Shown one piece after another: positions 16,018 through 24,031 of a DNA stretch of 64,000 nucleotides; the first letter of the stretch is position 1; the number at the start of each line of letters is the position of its first letter. Position numbers and translations under genes: made by a program. The notes under the pieces were generated by a model. That model was not told where the DNA came from, did no database searches, and saw only the letters and a list, made by a program, of their open reading frames with translations. Source of the stretch: Collinsella sp. TM09-10AT. GTDB taxonomy: Bacteria; Actinomycetota; Coriobacteriia; Coriobacteriales; Coriobacteriaceae. The stretch covers positions 91,725 through 155,724 of the forward strand of contig NZ_QSOP01000002.1 of assembly GCF_003436275.1 (NCBI RefSeq), read 5' to 3'.

Positions 16018-16734
16018 TTAGAACAGGAGGGCGTATATGACGGCGATGACGACGGAGGGAAGCATATTGGCCGTGCGGAAGGTCTGAGGACGGATGAGGT
16101 TGACGCCGACGCAGAAGATGAGCATGGAGCCTACGAGCGAAAGGCTGTCGAGGGCTGCCGTGGTCATGATGGGGGAGAGTGCACCGGCAAACAGCGTGAT
16201 CGTCCCCTGGAACACGGCGACGGGCAGGGCGGAAAAGATGCAGCCGCGGCCAAGTGAGGCCGTCATGGTGCAGACGATGATGCAGTCCAGTGCGCCCTTG
16301 AGGGCAAGCGTTGACCAGTCGCCGAGCAGGCCGTCCTGAATCGATCCCACAATGGCCATGGCGCCGATACACACGGTGAGCGAAGTCGAGACAAAAGCGT
16401 TGGTGAACTCGTTATCGCCCTCGCTGCCGGTTTTGCGCTTGAGCCATTCGCCAAGGTTCTCAATGGCGGCTTCCAAGTCGACGGCCTCGCCGATGAGCGA
16501 GCCGAGCGCAAATGAGACGATGAGCATGGTGGTACCGGTGGTCGCTAGCGCCTTTCCATCGATGATGAGCATCTTTTGCATGGTGCCGCCCAGGCCGATA
16601 AACAGGACGCACAGCCCCGATGCTTTCATGAGCGTGTCTTGGATGCGCGGTGTAATGAAGCGGCCGCCCGCTAATCCCAAAAGACCGCCCGCAACTAAAA
16701 GCGCAACGTTGATGATTGTTCCCAAGCCCGGCAT
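16018..16734 (-). CDS. DUF554 family integral membrane protein
   Basis: A 238-aa, very hydrophobic protein with about seven membrane segments. GTIINVALLVAGGLLGL at the N-terminus, SGLCVLFIGLGGTMQ, and SFALGSLIGEAVDLE followed by a short soluble loop are typical of DUF554 (YdfK/YqgA-like) proteins, whose transport role is only predicted. I chose ATG 16734 because AGGAGGGC lies just upstream; the frame stays open to 16803 but those 23 residues are polar and lack a ribosome site. It follows the TerB cassette promoter region on the same strand with an 87-nt gap, so read-through into the cassette is possible. Confidence 0.85.
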   Translation of the reverse strand: MPGLGTIINVALLVAGGLLGLAGGRFITPRIQDTLMKASGLCVLFIGLGGTMQKMLIIDGKALATTGTTMLIVSFALGSLIGEAVDLEAAIENLGEWLKRKTGSEGDNEFTNAFVSTSLTVCIGAMAIVGSIQDGLLGDWSTLALKGALDCIIVCTMTASLGRGCIFSALPVAVFQGTITLFAGALSPIMTTAALDSLSLVGSMLIFCVGVNLIRPQTFRTANMLPSVVIAVIYALLF

Positions 16735-16852
16735 GAGCCCTCCTGTATTGATGCCAACGTGGCAATCGTAGCAGAACGAAATGCGAGGCACATCGCGACT
16801 CATCTAATACGTTATATAAGTGGTATTAGGAATGATGCGCAGCATTTAAGCC

Positions 16853-18283
16853 TCAGGTGGTTGTCGGGACATAGGGGTAGTAGTCAAAGCGCAGTGTCAT
16901 AAGCCGCTGCGGGGATTCAATAGCCGCGGCGATGATATTGGCATCGCGGGCACGATCAAACCCTTCGAGTTCGATCTGATACGAGACGTCTTGCATAATG
17001 TCCAGACGTCGCCAGGCTAGAAGTGTGTCGCCATCGAATTCCAAGGTCTTGCCTCCGTCTGGGGCAACGGCGTATAGACGCAGTTTAGCGGTGGTTGCAG
17101 GGTCGACAACCGTGACCTTTTTAATTTCGTTTCGAGTATTCTTGGCGCCCAACAAGGTGAGCAGTGTTGGGGCCACGACCTCGCCCGATGGCAAAAAGAC
17201 GACTTCGATGGATTCGGGAAATGCGATGATGGCCGACTTGCGGACGGGCTGATTGGCGGCGGCAACTTCGATGTTTGCAGCATCGATGACCTCTGTGTGG
17301 TCGAGGGCGGCAAGCACGCAGCAGTTACCTTCATCGATCTCCTGAGGATCAGCAAGCCCCAGACTGTCCGCGAGCTCGGGATCGTTTGGACCGGTAGCGG
17401 GCTCATTCGGTGCTTCGAAAGAAGCTGGGACGCTGTTTGTCGGCGACGGCGTGTCGCCCGCACCTGCTTCTTTGTCCGTGCTCTCTTCTTGTATGGTTGC
17501 GTTGATGGGTTCGTCGTTTGAGGGGAGCGTCTTGGCGTCAAGCGCGGAGGGGACAATCCCGACGGCTCCGGATCCGTTCCACTCCATCTCGAGAAGCGCC
17601 GGGTCGGCAAGAATGCGTTGCCTGCCTAGCGTGTGGGTATCGATCGCAATAGGGCCTGCCTCCGTCCCGCGCGTAAGGCTGAGCGATCCGGCTGGCTTCT
17701 CGAAATGAATGTCTGTGTCTTCGGTGCTGGCGGCGTAGAACAGCAGGGATGCTTCTCCCGCCGCGATGGCATCGGTGCCCGCCTTGGTCAGCCGCAGCGA
17801 TGCCGTGAATGAGAGGGTGGGCTGCACATCGTCTGCATTCGCGGCGGCGCAGCCCAGACATATACCGCCTCCTTTCTCGAAAAACGCACCGTCGAAGGCG
17901 ACCTTCGCTCCGTTCGCCGAGTCATCGACCGAAGCGATATCGATGCGCAACCCCAAATCGCACGGATCGCCATCTGCATCGAGCACAATCGAGCGCCACG
18001 TGCAGACGGCGCACCCCGCCTGGGAGCCGTTTGCCTTGTTCGAACGATTGATATCCACGACTATCGAGCCGTCCGTATTACGACGAAGGCATCCCGAGGT
18101 TGAGATTGCGGCCTGTGCGAACGAAAAACGCTTGCACGCAATGGCGCTCGACGGATTTGGTGCGGAGCTTAGGGCTGCTGGTAAGGAGTCTGCCATGACG
18201 GGAGTCGCCCAAGCGGCGACAGGCGTTCCGGTTGCGAGCGCGCCGCAGAGTGCGACGACGGGCAAAAGGTTCTTCGATGCCAT
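16853..18283 (-). CDS. Secreted cysteine-containing protein, function unknown
   Basis: A 476-aa protein with a clear signal peptide (NLLPVVALCGALATGTPVAAWA, cleavage near residue 26). The mature region has several cysteines, including CAVCTW and CLGCAA, then an acidic Pro/Thr/Asn-rich linker at about residues 255-315, then a second Thr/Val-rich domain ending in YYPYVPTTT. I recognise no named domain; the composition suggests beta-sandwich surface modules held by disulphides. There is no LPxTG motif or C-terminal membrane helix, so it is either released or held by a partner. AAGGAG precedes ATG 18283. It is the last gene of a five-gene minus-strand run (20059 to 16853) of exported proteins and is likely part of the same surface structure. 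Confidence 0.65.
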   Translation of the reverse strand: MASKNLLPVVALCGALATGTPVAAWATPVMADSLPAALSSAPNPSSAIACKRFSFAQAAISTSGCLRRNTDGSIVVDINRSNKANGSQAGCAVCTWRSIVLDADGDPCDLGLRIDIASVDDSANGAKVAFDGAFFEKGGGICLGCAAANADDVQPTLSFTASLRLTKAGTDAIAAGEASLLFYAASTEDTDIHFEKPAGSLSLTRGTEAGPIAIDTHTLGRQRILADPALLEMEWNGSGAVGIVPSALDAKTLPSNDEPINATIQEESTDKEAGAGDTPSPTNSVPASFEAPNEPATGPNDPELADSLGLADPQEIDEGNCCVLAALDHTEVIDAANIEVAAANQPVRKSAIIAFPESIEVVFLPSGEVVAPTLLTLLGAKNTRNEIKKVTVVDPATTAKLRLYAVAPDGGKTLEFDGDTLLAWRRLDIMQDVSYQIELEGFDRARDANIIAAAIESPQRLMTLRFDYYPYVPTTT

Positions 18284-18301
18284 GGGGTCTCCTTAGCTAA
18301 T

Positions 18302-18583
18302 TTAGTGCGGCCTGTCCGTGTTTCGTTTCTGGCTGCGTTTGATGTGCAGACCGAGGCCGGCGGTTCCCGCGCCTGCTGTCGTGGCGCCTGCTGCCAAGAG
18401 CCATCGTCTGTCGTCTGTCTGTGCCAACGGTTCCTTGCAGTTGCCGCGGTCGAGCTCCGAGAGGTCGACCGTCACCTGCGTGGCGGCCTGCGCCTGTTCT
18501 TGCTGGGCAAAGGCCATGGCTGGCCCAAACGCTAGGATACTGACGGCGGTGGCCAGGGCGACGGCCTTATGCCGTGTGCGCAC
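18302..18583 (-). CDS. Small exported protein with C-terminal membrane helix, unknown
   Basis: About 93 residues. A signal peptide (HKAVALATAVSILAFG then AMAFAQQ) is followed by a short acidic stretch, a C-terminal hydrophobic helix (LLAAGATTAGAGTAGLGL) and the basic tail HIKRSQKRN. The layout copies a cell-wall sorting tail but has no LPxTG-like motif before the helix, so it is more likely a small bitopic membrane protein. I preferred GTG 18583, which gives a compact signal peptide and overlaps the preceding gene's stop; an ATG at 18613 would add ten polar residues. It sits between two other exported-protein genes in the same operon. Function unknown. Confidence 0.55.
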   Translation of the reverse strand: MRTRHKAVALATAVSILAFGPAMAFAQQEQAQAATQVTVDLSELDRGNCKEPLAQTDDRRWLLAAGATTAGAGTAGLGLHIKRSQKRNTDRPH

Positions 18584-19166
18584 CGGGCTCGACCGTCCAG
18601 GTGATCGTTGCAACTTGATCGCCTTCGCCGGTTACGCGGAAGATGTCGCGCGTGACGCGGGCGACGTTTCCGCTTGTCTTGAGCTTAATTTTGTCCGTGC
18701 CGCCGGCAATGCCCTGGTAGCCCATGTCGAAGGCTGCATTCTTGGAAAGATCGAGGCCCGTCTCCTGCATTGCGGCGCTGGCGTTCTGGAGTGCGCCGTT
18801 GGGGCCGACCTTAAAGTCGATGGAATTCTGCGCGGTTCCGGCCTTGGCGTCGGCGGCAATGGTCCAGGTGTTCATGGCGTCGATCTTCATGTTGGTGACA
18901 TGGATGCCGTAGGCCGAATGATTGTCGATGGTGGTCGCGTCTTCTGAGGGGCCCTGAAGCGTGCCGTCGGCCTTGGCGACGAAGGGAATAACCGTCGGAA
19001 CTTTGAACTCTACGTTGTCGATCTCGGTCCTGACCATTACTTTTGTGGTTCCAACGCGCCCGGCTGCCAGAGCTGGCGTCGGGGCGGCGCCCATTGCGAG
19101 CGAGAGCGCGAGCCCTGCGCCCACGACGAGCGCTCTGGCTCCGTTCATGTTCCTGGTGATGTCCAT
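18567..19166 (-). CDS. Secreted beta-rich protein, possible surface fibre subunit
   Basis: A 199-aa protein with a signal peptide (ALVVGAGLALSLAMGAAPTPALAA, cleavage near residue 35). The mature part is rich in Thr, Asp, Gly and Val and ends with a strand-like QVATITWTVEP motif often seen at the end of small Gram-positive surface beta-domains. VTNMKIDAMNTWTI and FKVGPNGALQNAS suggest regular beta-strands. No cysteine, sortase motif or known enzyme signature was found. ATG 19166 has AAAGGAAC upstream. The next gene (18583) overlaps its stop, and the anchored protein at 19257-19766 precedes it. A major-subunit role in a surface assembly is a guess from context. Confidence 0.6.
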   Translation of the reverse strand: MDITRNMNGARALVVGAGLALSLAMGAAPTPALAAGRVGTTKVMVRTEIDNVEFKVPTVIPFVAKADGTLQGPSEDATTIDNHSAYGIHVTNMKIDAMNTWTIAADAKAGTAQNSIDFKVGPNGALQNASAAMQETGLDLSKNAAFDMGYQGIAGGTDKIKLKTSGNVARVTRDIFRVTGEGDQVATITWTVEPGAHTA

Positions 19167-19256
19167 GGTCGTTCCTTTCTATTCGCCGCGGGCCGTCCCC
19201 GCGATGATTGGACGAATGCTGGTGAATTGCGTGCGGTGCCGCGTCGGTCGAAAAAG

Positions 19257-19766
19257 CTAGTTCTCGGCTTGCTCAACCCGTACCTTGACACGTGTCGGAT
19301 TGCCGTGGCTGTCGAGGGTCTTGGCATCGAGTGCCTGGATCTCGATGTATGCCTCGCCTTCTTTGATGTCGCCGGCGGGGCACGTCTCGATTGTCTTGCC
19401 GGTCTCGACCACACCGGATTCGTACATGGTCTCGTCGTTTTGGATGACGCGGAATCGCTGGGGAAATTTATTGTCTTGGACGTTTTGCACGTTGACGCGC
19501 AGCTTGCCGTCCTCCTGTAGCTGAGCGACCGGCGCGACCGAAATCGTCATCATGTTGTCGCGGACGATGGCATCGAGCTCATCTTGGATTTCTTGTCGCG
19601 ATTTACCCTCTGCCGTCGTGACTGAGGCGCCCGCTTCGGGCACGGGCTGCGACTGCCAGGCGTATAGTCCTACGGCGACAAGGGCGCAGACGATAGCCAG
19701 ACAGACAACGACGAGTTTCTTGCGACGCCCCAGTCCTGCGAGGCGGGGCGGCTTCTTCGCACTCAT
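19257..19766 (-). CDS. Membrane-anchored extracytoplasmic protein, unknown
   Basis: A 169-aa protein with a basic N-terminus (GLGRRKK) and one membrane helix (LVVVCLAIVCALVAVGLYAW, about 18-37). The outer region starts with a Pro/Ala linker, then EIQDELDAIVRDNMMTISVAP and a beta-rich domain ending in PTRVKVRVEQAEN. I recall similar architectures in small Gram-positive surface proteins encoded beside secreted fibre-like proteins, but can name no family. Its ATG overlaps the stop of the 98-aa gene by four bases (ATGA), so the two are coupled. It likely anchors or organises the secreted products of this operon. Confidence 0.6.
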   Translation of the reverse strand: MSAKKPPRLAGLGRRKKLVVVCLAIVCALVAVGLYAWQSQPVPEAGASVTTAEGKSRQEIQDELDAIVRDNMMTISVAPVAQLQEDGKLRVNVQNVQDNKFPQRFRVIQNDETMYESGVVETGKTIETCPAGDIKEGEAYIEIQALDAKTLDSHGNPTRVKVRVEQAEN

Positions 19767-20059
19767 GCGGCGTCCTTGGTGGTGTAGACACGTGCGAACG
19801 TGGACGGGTCCGCTCCAAAGAGCATGTGAAGCATCAGGCGGCGCGAGTAGATGAGCTCGTCAAAGTCGTGAGGGAGCTCGATGTCGTGGATACGCGCGAT
19901 GTGGTGGGCGAGCGCCGAGAACGACTCGGGGTCGCAGATAACATCGGTGGTGACGTGGTAGACCGCCGTTTCGGGGAACGCCTCTTCGTCGAAAGGCAGG
20001 AGATAGGGATCGTCGTCGACCTCGATGGCGACGCCGTACTGGGGCCAGTAATATGCCAT
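19763..20059 (-). CDS. 98-aa cytoplasmic protein opening the exported-protein operon, unknown
   Basis: No signal peptide or membrane segment. The N-terminus YYWPQYGVAIEVDDDPYLLPFD looks like the end of a PD-(D/E)xK-type fold (strand with A-x-E-x-D), but the upstream acidic motif is missing, so I would not call it a nuclease. The rest (ESFSALAHHIARIHDIELP and LIYSRRLMLHMLFG) is helical. GGGAGG precedes ATG 20059. It is the first gene of the operon, overlaps the next by four bases, and its 5' leader carries a perfect 8-bp hairpin (20081-20104). A regulatory or chaperone role for the exported proteins is possible but untested. Confidence 0.6.
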   Translation of the reverse strand: MAYYWPQYGVAIEVDDDPYLLPFDEEAFPETAVYHVTTDVICDPESFSALAHHIARIHDIELPHDFDELIYSRRLMLHMLFGADPSTFARVYTTKDAA

Positions 20060-20405
20060 GGGAACCTCCCTGCTTCTGGGGCCAAAACTTCTATCGGTTT
20101 TGGCTGTCGACGCCGACCGTATCAGCCGCTACTTGACCAATTTCTGACCAAATGCTTGACGGATTGACATCTCCGCAGGTAAAAGGTGGAAAAAATTACT
20201 TCAACTTTTTTCGAGCGACAATCGAGCGGTCGGCGACGGCGGGGCGATATGTGTCAAAAGCATCGTCTGCCGAGGAAGCCTTGCCGTTCGCCGAATTGCA
20301 CAAACGTAAAAATCGCCAATTATGGAGACGGTCTCGAACACGTCGACGAAACGATGCGGTAACATCTCCCTGCAAACACTGTAGTTAGCTAAAGGGGGAG
20401 TTCGC
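20060..20405. promoter_or_regulatory. Divergent intergenic region with hairpin and phased TGAC repeats
   Basis: Drives the exported-protein operon leftwards and the dehydrogenase-Etf operon rightwards. Visible elements: GCCAAAAC (20081-20088) paired with GTTTTGGC (20097-20104), just upstream of the 98-aa gene; TGAC at 20134, 20145 and 20157, the first two inside TGACCAA copies 11 nt apart (about one helical turn); and an A6/T6 hairpin (20189-20212). These could be an operator set. I see no gene and no convincing sigma-70 boxes. Confidence 0.45.
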
Positions 20406-22007
20406 GTGTCTGCAACCATTAAACCCTTCACCGACGAGTTCGAAGAGTATGGCCGCGATGAATCTCGCGCATCGGGCGAAGCATCGAGCATCTCGTTTCC
20501 GACAACGGAAGACGAGGTCCGTGCCATTTTGGAAACGCTCCATGCCGAGCGTGTCCCGGTAACGGTTCAGGGCGCCCGAACCGGCCTTGCCGCCGGTGCC
20601 GTGCCCCACGGTGGGCATATCCTCAATACTTCCCGTATGAATCGCTACTTGGGCCTTCGCCGCGATGAACAAGACCAATTTCTGCTGCGCGTGGAGCCGG
20701 GCGTTGTGCTCTCGGAGCTGCGTAAGCAGCTGAGCAAGAAGGTACTGCCGACCGCTGGTTGGGACCAGGCATCGCTTGAGGCCTACGAGGAGTTCCAAGA
20801 GTCCCCCGAGCAGTTCTTTCCCACCGATCCCACCGAGGCATCTGCCTGTCTGGGCGGCATGGCGGCATGCAACGCCTCCGGCGCCCGCAGCTACGCTTAC
20901 GGTCCCATGCGCCCGCATATCACGGGACTCCACGTCGCGCTGGCTGATGGCGATTTGCTTGAGCTTCAGCGCGGCGAGGCTTTTGCCCAGGACCGCCACC
21001 TGTCGCTCGTGACGGCAGCGGGCCGTACGCTCGAACTCGATCTTCCCGGCTATACCATGCCCGAGACAAAAAATGCCTCAGGCTATTTCGTTGCGGACGA
21101 TATGGACGCCATCGACCTCTTTATCGGCGCGTGCGGCACGCTCGGCGTTGTCACCGAGCTCGAGATCGCCCTGCAGGCGGCACCTTCGGTCGTATGGGGT
21201 GTGAGTTGCTTTTTCGATAGCGAGGACAAGGCGGTGTCCTTTACCGATTCCGTGCGCCCTGTCCTGTCCCATGCGGCTGCCATCGAGTACTTCGATGCTG
21301 GCGCCCTGGATATTCTACGTCGCCAGCGCGAGCAGTCGACGGCGTTTGCCTCGCTGCCGGCGCTCGACGACGAGGCAAAGGTCTGTGTCTACGTGGAGCT
21401 TGACTGCGACGACGAGGCGCAGGCGACCGAGGAGCTGTACCACCTGGGATGGGTTTTGGAGCTTGCGGGCGGCCGCGACGATGCGACATGGGTCGCGCGC
21501 ACCGAAGTCGATCGCGAATGCCAGCGGTTTTTCCGCCACGCGGTCCCCGAGAGTGTCAACATGCTCGTTGACGAGCGTCGCCGCACCGACCCCACCATTA
21601 CCAAGCTGGGATCGGATATGTCGGTGCCCAATGCACGCCTTGCCGATGTCGTGGTCCTCTATCGCCGCACGCTGGCCGAAAGCGGGCTTGAGCCTGCTGC
21701 CTGGGGACACATCGGGAACAACCATCTGCATGTGAACATCCTGCCGCGCGATGCGCAAGACTACCGTCGTGGTGGAGAACTCTTTGCCCAGTGGGCTTCC
21801 GAGGTCACGGCCATGGGCGGTGCCGTTTCTGCTGAGCACGGCGTCGGCAAGATCAAGGCGGGCTTCTTGGAGACGATGTACGGCCACGAGGCCATGGTCG
21901 AGTCGGCGCATCTCAAACTCCAGCTCGATCCTGCCGGCCAGCTGGGTCGCGGCAACCTGTTTACGGAGAAGCTCTTGGATGAGCTCGTCCAGAAAGGGGG
22001 CGCGTGA
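20406..22007 (+). CDS. FAD-linked (S/D)-2-hydroxyacid dehydrogenase, LctD/GlcD type
   Basis: A 533-aa flavoprotein of the vanillyl-alcohol/D-lactate dehydrogenase group. The FAD-binding PCMH domain is N-terminal (SFPTTEDEVRAILETLHAER, GARTGLAAGAVP, LRVEPGVVLSEL, NASGARSYAYG), and the C-terminal FAD-oxidase domain carries WGHIGNNHLHVNIL and SAEHGVGKIK, with the His and Glu residues used for hydroxyacid binding. EtfB and EtfA follow without gaps, the arrangement of the lactate dehydrogenase/Etf complex (LctBCD) that couples lactate oxidation to NAD+ by electron confurcation in anaerobes. The start is GTG 20406 with AAAGGGGGAG upstream. Lactate is the likely substrate; glycolate or another 2-hydroxyacid cannot be excluded. 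Confidence 0.85.
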   Translation: MSATIKPFTDEFEEYGRDESRASGEASSISFPTTEDEVRAILETLHAERVPVTVQGARTGLAAGAVPHGGHILNTSRMNRYLGLRRDEQDQFLLRVEPGVVLSELRKQLSKKVLPTAGWDQASLEAYEEFQESPEQFFPTDPTEASACLGGMAACNASGARSYAYGPMRPHITGLHVALADGDLLELQRGEAFAQDRHLSLVTAAGRTLELDLPGYTMPETKNASGYFVADDMDAIDLFIGACGTLGVVTELEIALQAAPSVVWGVSCFFDSEDKAVSFTDSVRPVLSHAAAIEYFDAGALDILRRQREQSTAFASLPALDDEAKVCVYVELDCDDEAQATEELYHLGWVLELAGGRDDATWVARTEVDRECQRFFRHAVPESVNMLVDERRRTDPTITKLGSDMSVPNARLADVVVLYRRTLAESGLEPAAWGHIGNNHLHVNILPRDAQDYRRGGELFAQWASEVTAMGGAVSAEHGVGKIKAGFLETMYGHEAMVESAHLKLQLDPAGQLGRGNLFTEKLLDELVQKGGA

Positions 22008-22825
22008 AGATGAGTGATTTTCATATGGTGGTGTGCGTCAAGGCGGTGCCCGGAAGCACCGAGGTCAAGATGGACCCCAAGACCAATACTATCGTGCGTG
22101 ATGGCAAGCAGGCGGTCGTTAATCCCTTCGATGCAAGTGCTCTCGAATGTGCGCTAGCGCTGAAGGACGACTTTATCGGCTTTGGCATGGACGTGCGTGT
22201 GACGGTGGTGTCGATGGGCATCCCCGCGACCGAATCGCTGCTGCGCGACTGCATCGCCCGCGGTGCCGACGACGCGCTGCTGCTGACCGATCGCGCCTTT
22301 GCGGGCGCCGATACCCTAGCCACCACCTATGCCCTCAAATGCGGCATCGAGGCACTCGATGAGGACTTTGACCTGCTCATCTGCGGCAAGATGGCAGTGG
22401 ACGGCGATACGGCCCAGATCGGCCCCGAGCTGGCCGGCGCCTTTGGGGTCCCCTGCGTGACCGACGTGAGCTGTGTGCAGAGCGCGGGATTTACGACGTG
22501 TGGCTCGCTGGCGCTCGTTCACGGCTGCGATGCCGGCGAGGAGACGGTGTACCTGGAGATGCCGTGTGCGATGACGACCGCCAAGGAGATTGGCCAGCTG
22601 CGCATGCCGAGTATTGCCGGTATTCGCGCGGCCGAGGATGCAGACGTGCGTGTGGCCAGCGCTGCCGACGTAAACGCCGATCCCTCGCGTTGCGGCCTTG
22701 CCGGATCACCGACGCAGGTCGTGCGCTCGTTTGTGCCCGACCGTGACCAAACGTGCGAGGCCGTTGAGGGAACGGCGTCCGAGCAGGCGGTAAAACTTGC
22801 CAAGATTATTGAGGGGATGGCATAG
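22004..22825 (+). CDS. etfB: Electron transfer flavoprotein, beta subunit
   Basis: A 273-aa EtfB. The N-terminal VVCVKAVPGS, NPFDASALECALALKD and VTVVSMGIPATESLLRDCIARGADDALLLTD match the family, as does KMAVDGDTAQIGPELAG, which helps bind AMP or, in bifurcating Etfs, the bifurcating FAD. Its start codon overlaps the dehydrogenase stop (GTGA at 22004); an ATG at 22010 is nearly as good. Position between the dehydrogenase and EtfA indicates a fixed three-subunit complex. EtfB subunits with this long form occur in bifurcating Etfs, consistent with the proposed lactate complex. Confidence 0.92.
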   Translation: MKMSDFHMVVCVKAVPGSTEVKMDPKTNTIVRDGKQAVVNPFDASALECALALKDDFIGFGMDVRVTVVSMGIPATESLLRDCIARGADDALLLTDRAFAGADTLATTYALKCGIEALDEDFDLLICGKMAVDGDTAQIGPELAGAFGVPCVTDVSCVQSAGFTTCGSLALVHGCDAGEETVYLEMPCAMTTAKEIGQLRMPSIAGIRAAEDADVRVASAADVNADPSRCGLAGSPTQVVRSFVPDRDQTCEAVEGTASEQAVKLAKIIEGMA

Positions 22826-24031
22826 ATGAGCGGGCTGATTATCGATAGCGAAGCCTGTATCGGCTGCGGTCGCTGCGTTCGCGCCTGCGCCTCGGGCGGC
22901 ATTGTGGTGGAGGGTGAGCGCCCCAATCGCTGTGCCCGCGTAACCGACGGCTGTATCCTGTGCGGTGGGTGCGTCGACGCCTGCCCCGTCAACGCCATCT
23001 CGATTGAGCGCGACGAGGCCGCCGGCGCGGCAGACCTTGACGCATATCGAGACATCTGGATCTTCGTGCAGACTGACGAGCACGATGCCGTTGCATCCGT
23101 GGCCTTCGAGCTCATGGGCAAGGGGCGCGAGCTTGCCGATGCCCGCGGCTGCCGTCTGGTGGCACTGGTCGGCATGAGCCCCGAGGGCTCACTCGGGGAC
23201 CTGGAGCATCTGATTTGCGCCGGTGCGGACGAAGTTCTGGTCTGTCGTGACGAGCGCCTGCGTCAGAACGACGCGGAGGTCTACGCTCGCTTGATCTGCG
23301 ATTTGGTAGCCGAGCGCAAGCCCGAGGCCATTCTGTACGGCGCGACCGCCTTTGGTCGCGAGCTGGCGCCCGGTGTGGCCGTGCGCTTGCAGACGGGTCT
23401 TACGGCCGATTGCACGGTGCTTTCTATGGATACGGAGACGGGTCTGCTGCAGCAGACGCGCCCGGCGTTTGGCGGCAACCTGATGGCCACCATTATCTGC
23501 CCCAACCACCGTCCTCAGATGGCAACGGTGCGCCCCGGCATCTTTAAGGCGCCCGAGTTTGACTATAGCCGCTCCGGCACGATTGCCCAGGTAGTGCTTG
23601 CGGATGACGTTAAGGCCCGCGTCGAGATCTCGATTCCCGCCGAGGAGTGGGGACAGCAGGCCTCAATTGCCGATGCCGAGCGTCTGGTCGTGGTGGGCCG
23701 CGGCATCGGCTCCAAGAAGAATCTGCCCCTGATGCGAAAGCTCGCCGATGCCCTGGGTGCCGAGCTTGGTTGCACGCGTCCCATTGTGGAGGCAGGCTGG
23801 TTGGAGTATCGCCACCAAATTGGCCAGACGGGTGTATCGGTCTCGCCCAAGCTTCTCGTGAGTATCGGTGTTTCGGGCGCCATCCAGCATCTTGCCGGCA
23901 TCGGTGGGGCGGAGTGCATTATCGCCATCAACGAGGACCCGGATGCCCCCATCTTTGGTGCTGCCCAGTACAAGGTTGTCGGTGATGCCGTCGAGGTCGT
24001 CGAGGAGCTGCTGGCCCAGTTTGAGCGCTAG
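22826..24031 (+). CDS. etfA: Electron transfer flavoprotein, alpha subunit with N-terminal ferredoxin domain
   Basis: A 401-aa EtfA. The N-terminus is a two-cluster ferredoxin: C11, C14, C17, C21 and C43, C46, C49, C53 have standard CxxCxxCxxxC spacing, with an extra C36. The central domain and the C-terminal FAD domain follow (LYGATAFGRELAPGVAVRLQTGLTADC in two blocks, VVGRGIGSKKNLPL, QIGQTGVSVSPKLLVSIGVSGAIQHLAG). The ferredoxin extension is found in several bifurcating or ferredoxin-linked Etfs and could accept low-potential electrons. The gene starts at the base after the etfB stop. Its 3' end overlaps the convergent HD-domain gene by four bases, so no separate terminator fits between them. 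Confidence 0.9.
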   Translation: MSGLIIDSEACIGCGRCVRACASGGIVVEGERPNRCARVTDGCILCGGCVDACPVNAISIERDEAAGAADLDAYRDIWIFVQTDEHDAVASVAFELMGKGRELADARGCRLVALVGMSPEGSLGDLEHLICAGADEVLVCRDERLRQNDAEVYARLICDLVAERKPEAILYGATAFGRELAPGVAVRLQTGLTADCTVLSMDTETGLLQQTRPAFGGNLMATIICPNHRPQMATVRPGIFKAPEFDYSRSGTIAQVVLADDVKARVEISIPAEEWGQQASIADAERLVVVGRGIGSKKNLPLMRKLADALGAELGCTRPIVEAGWLEYRHQIGQTGVSVSPKLLVSIGVSGAIQHLAGIGGAECIIAINEDPDAPIFGAAQYKVVGDAVEVVEELLAQFER

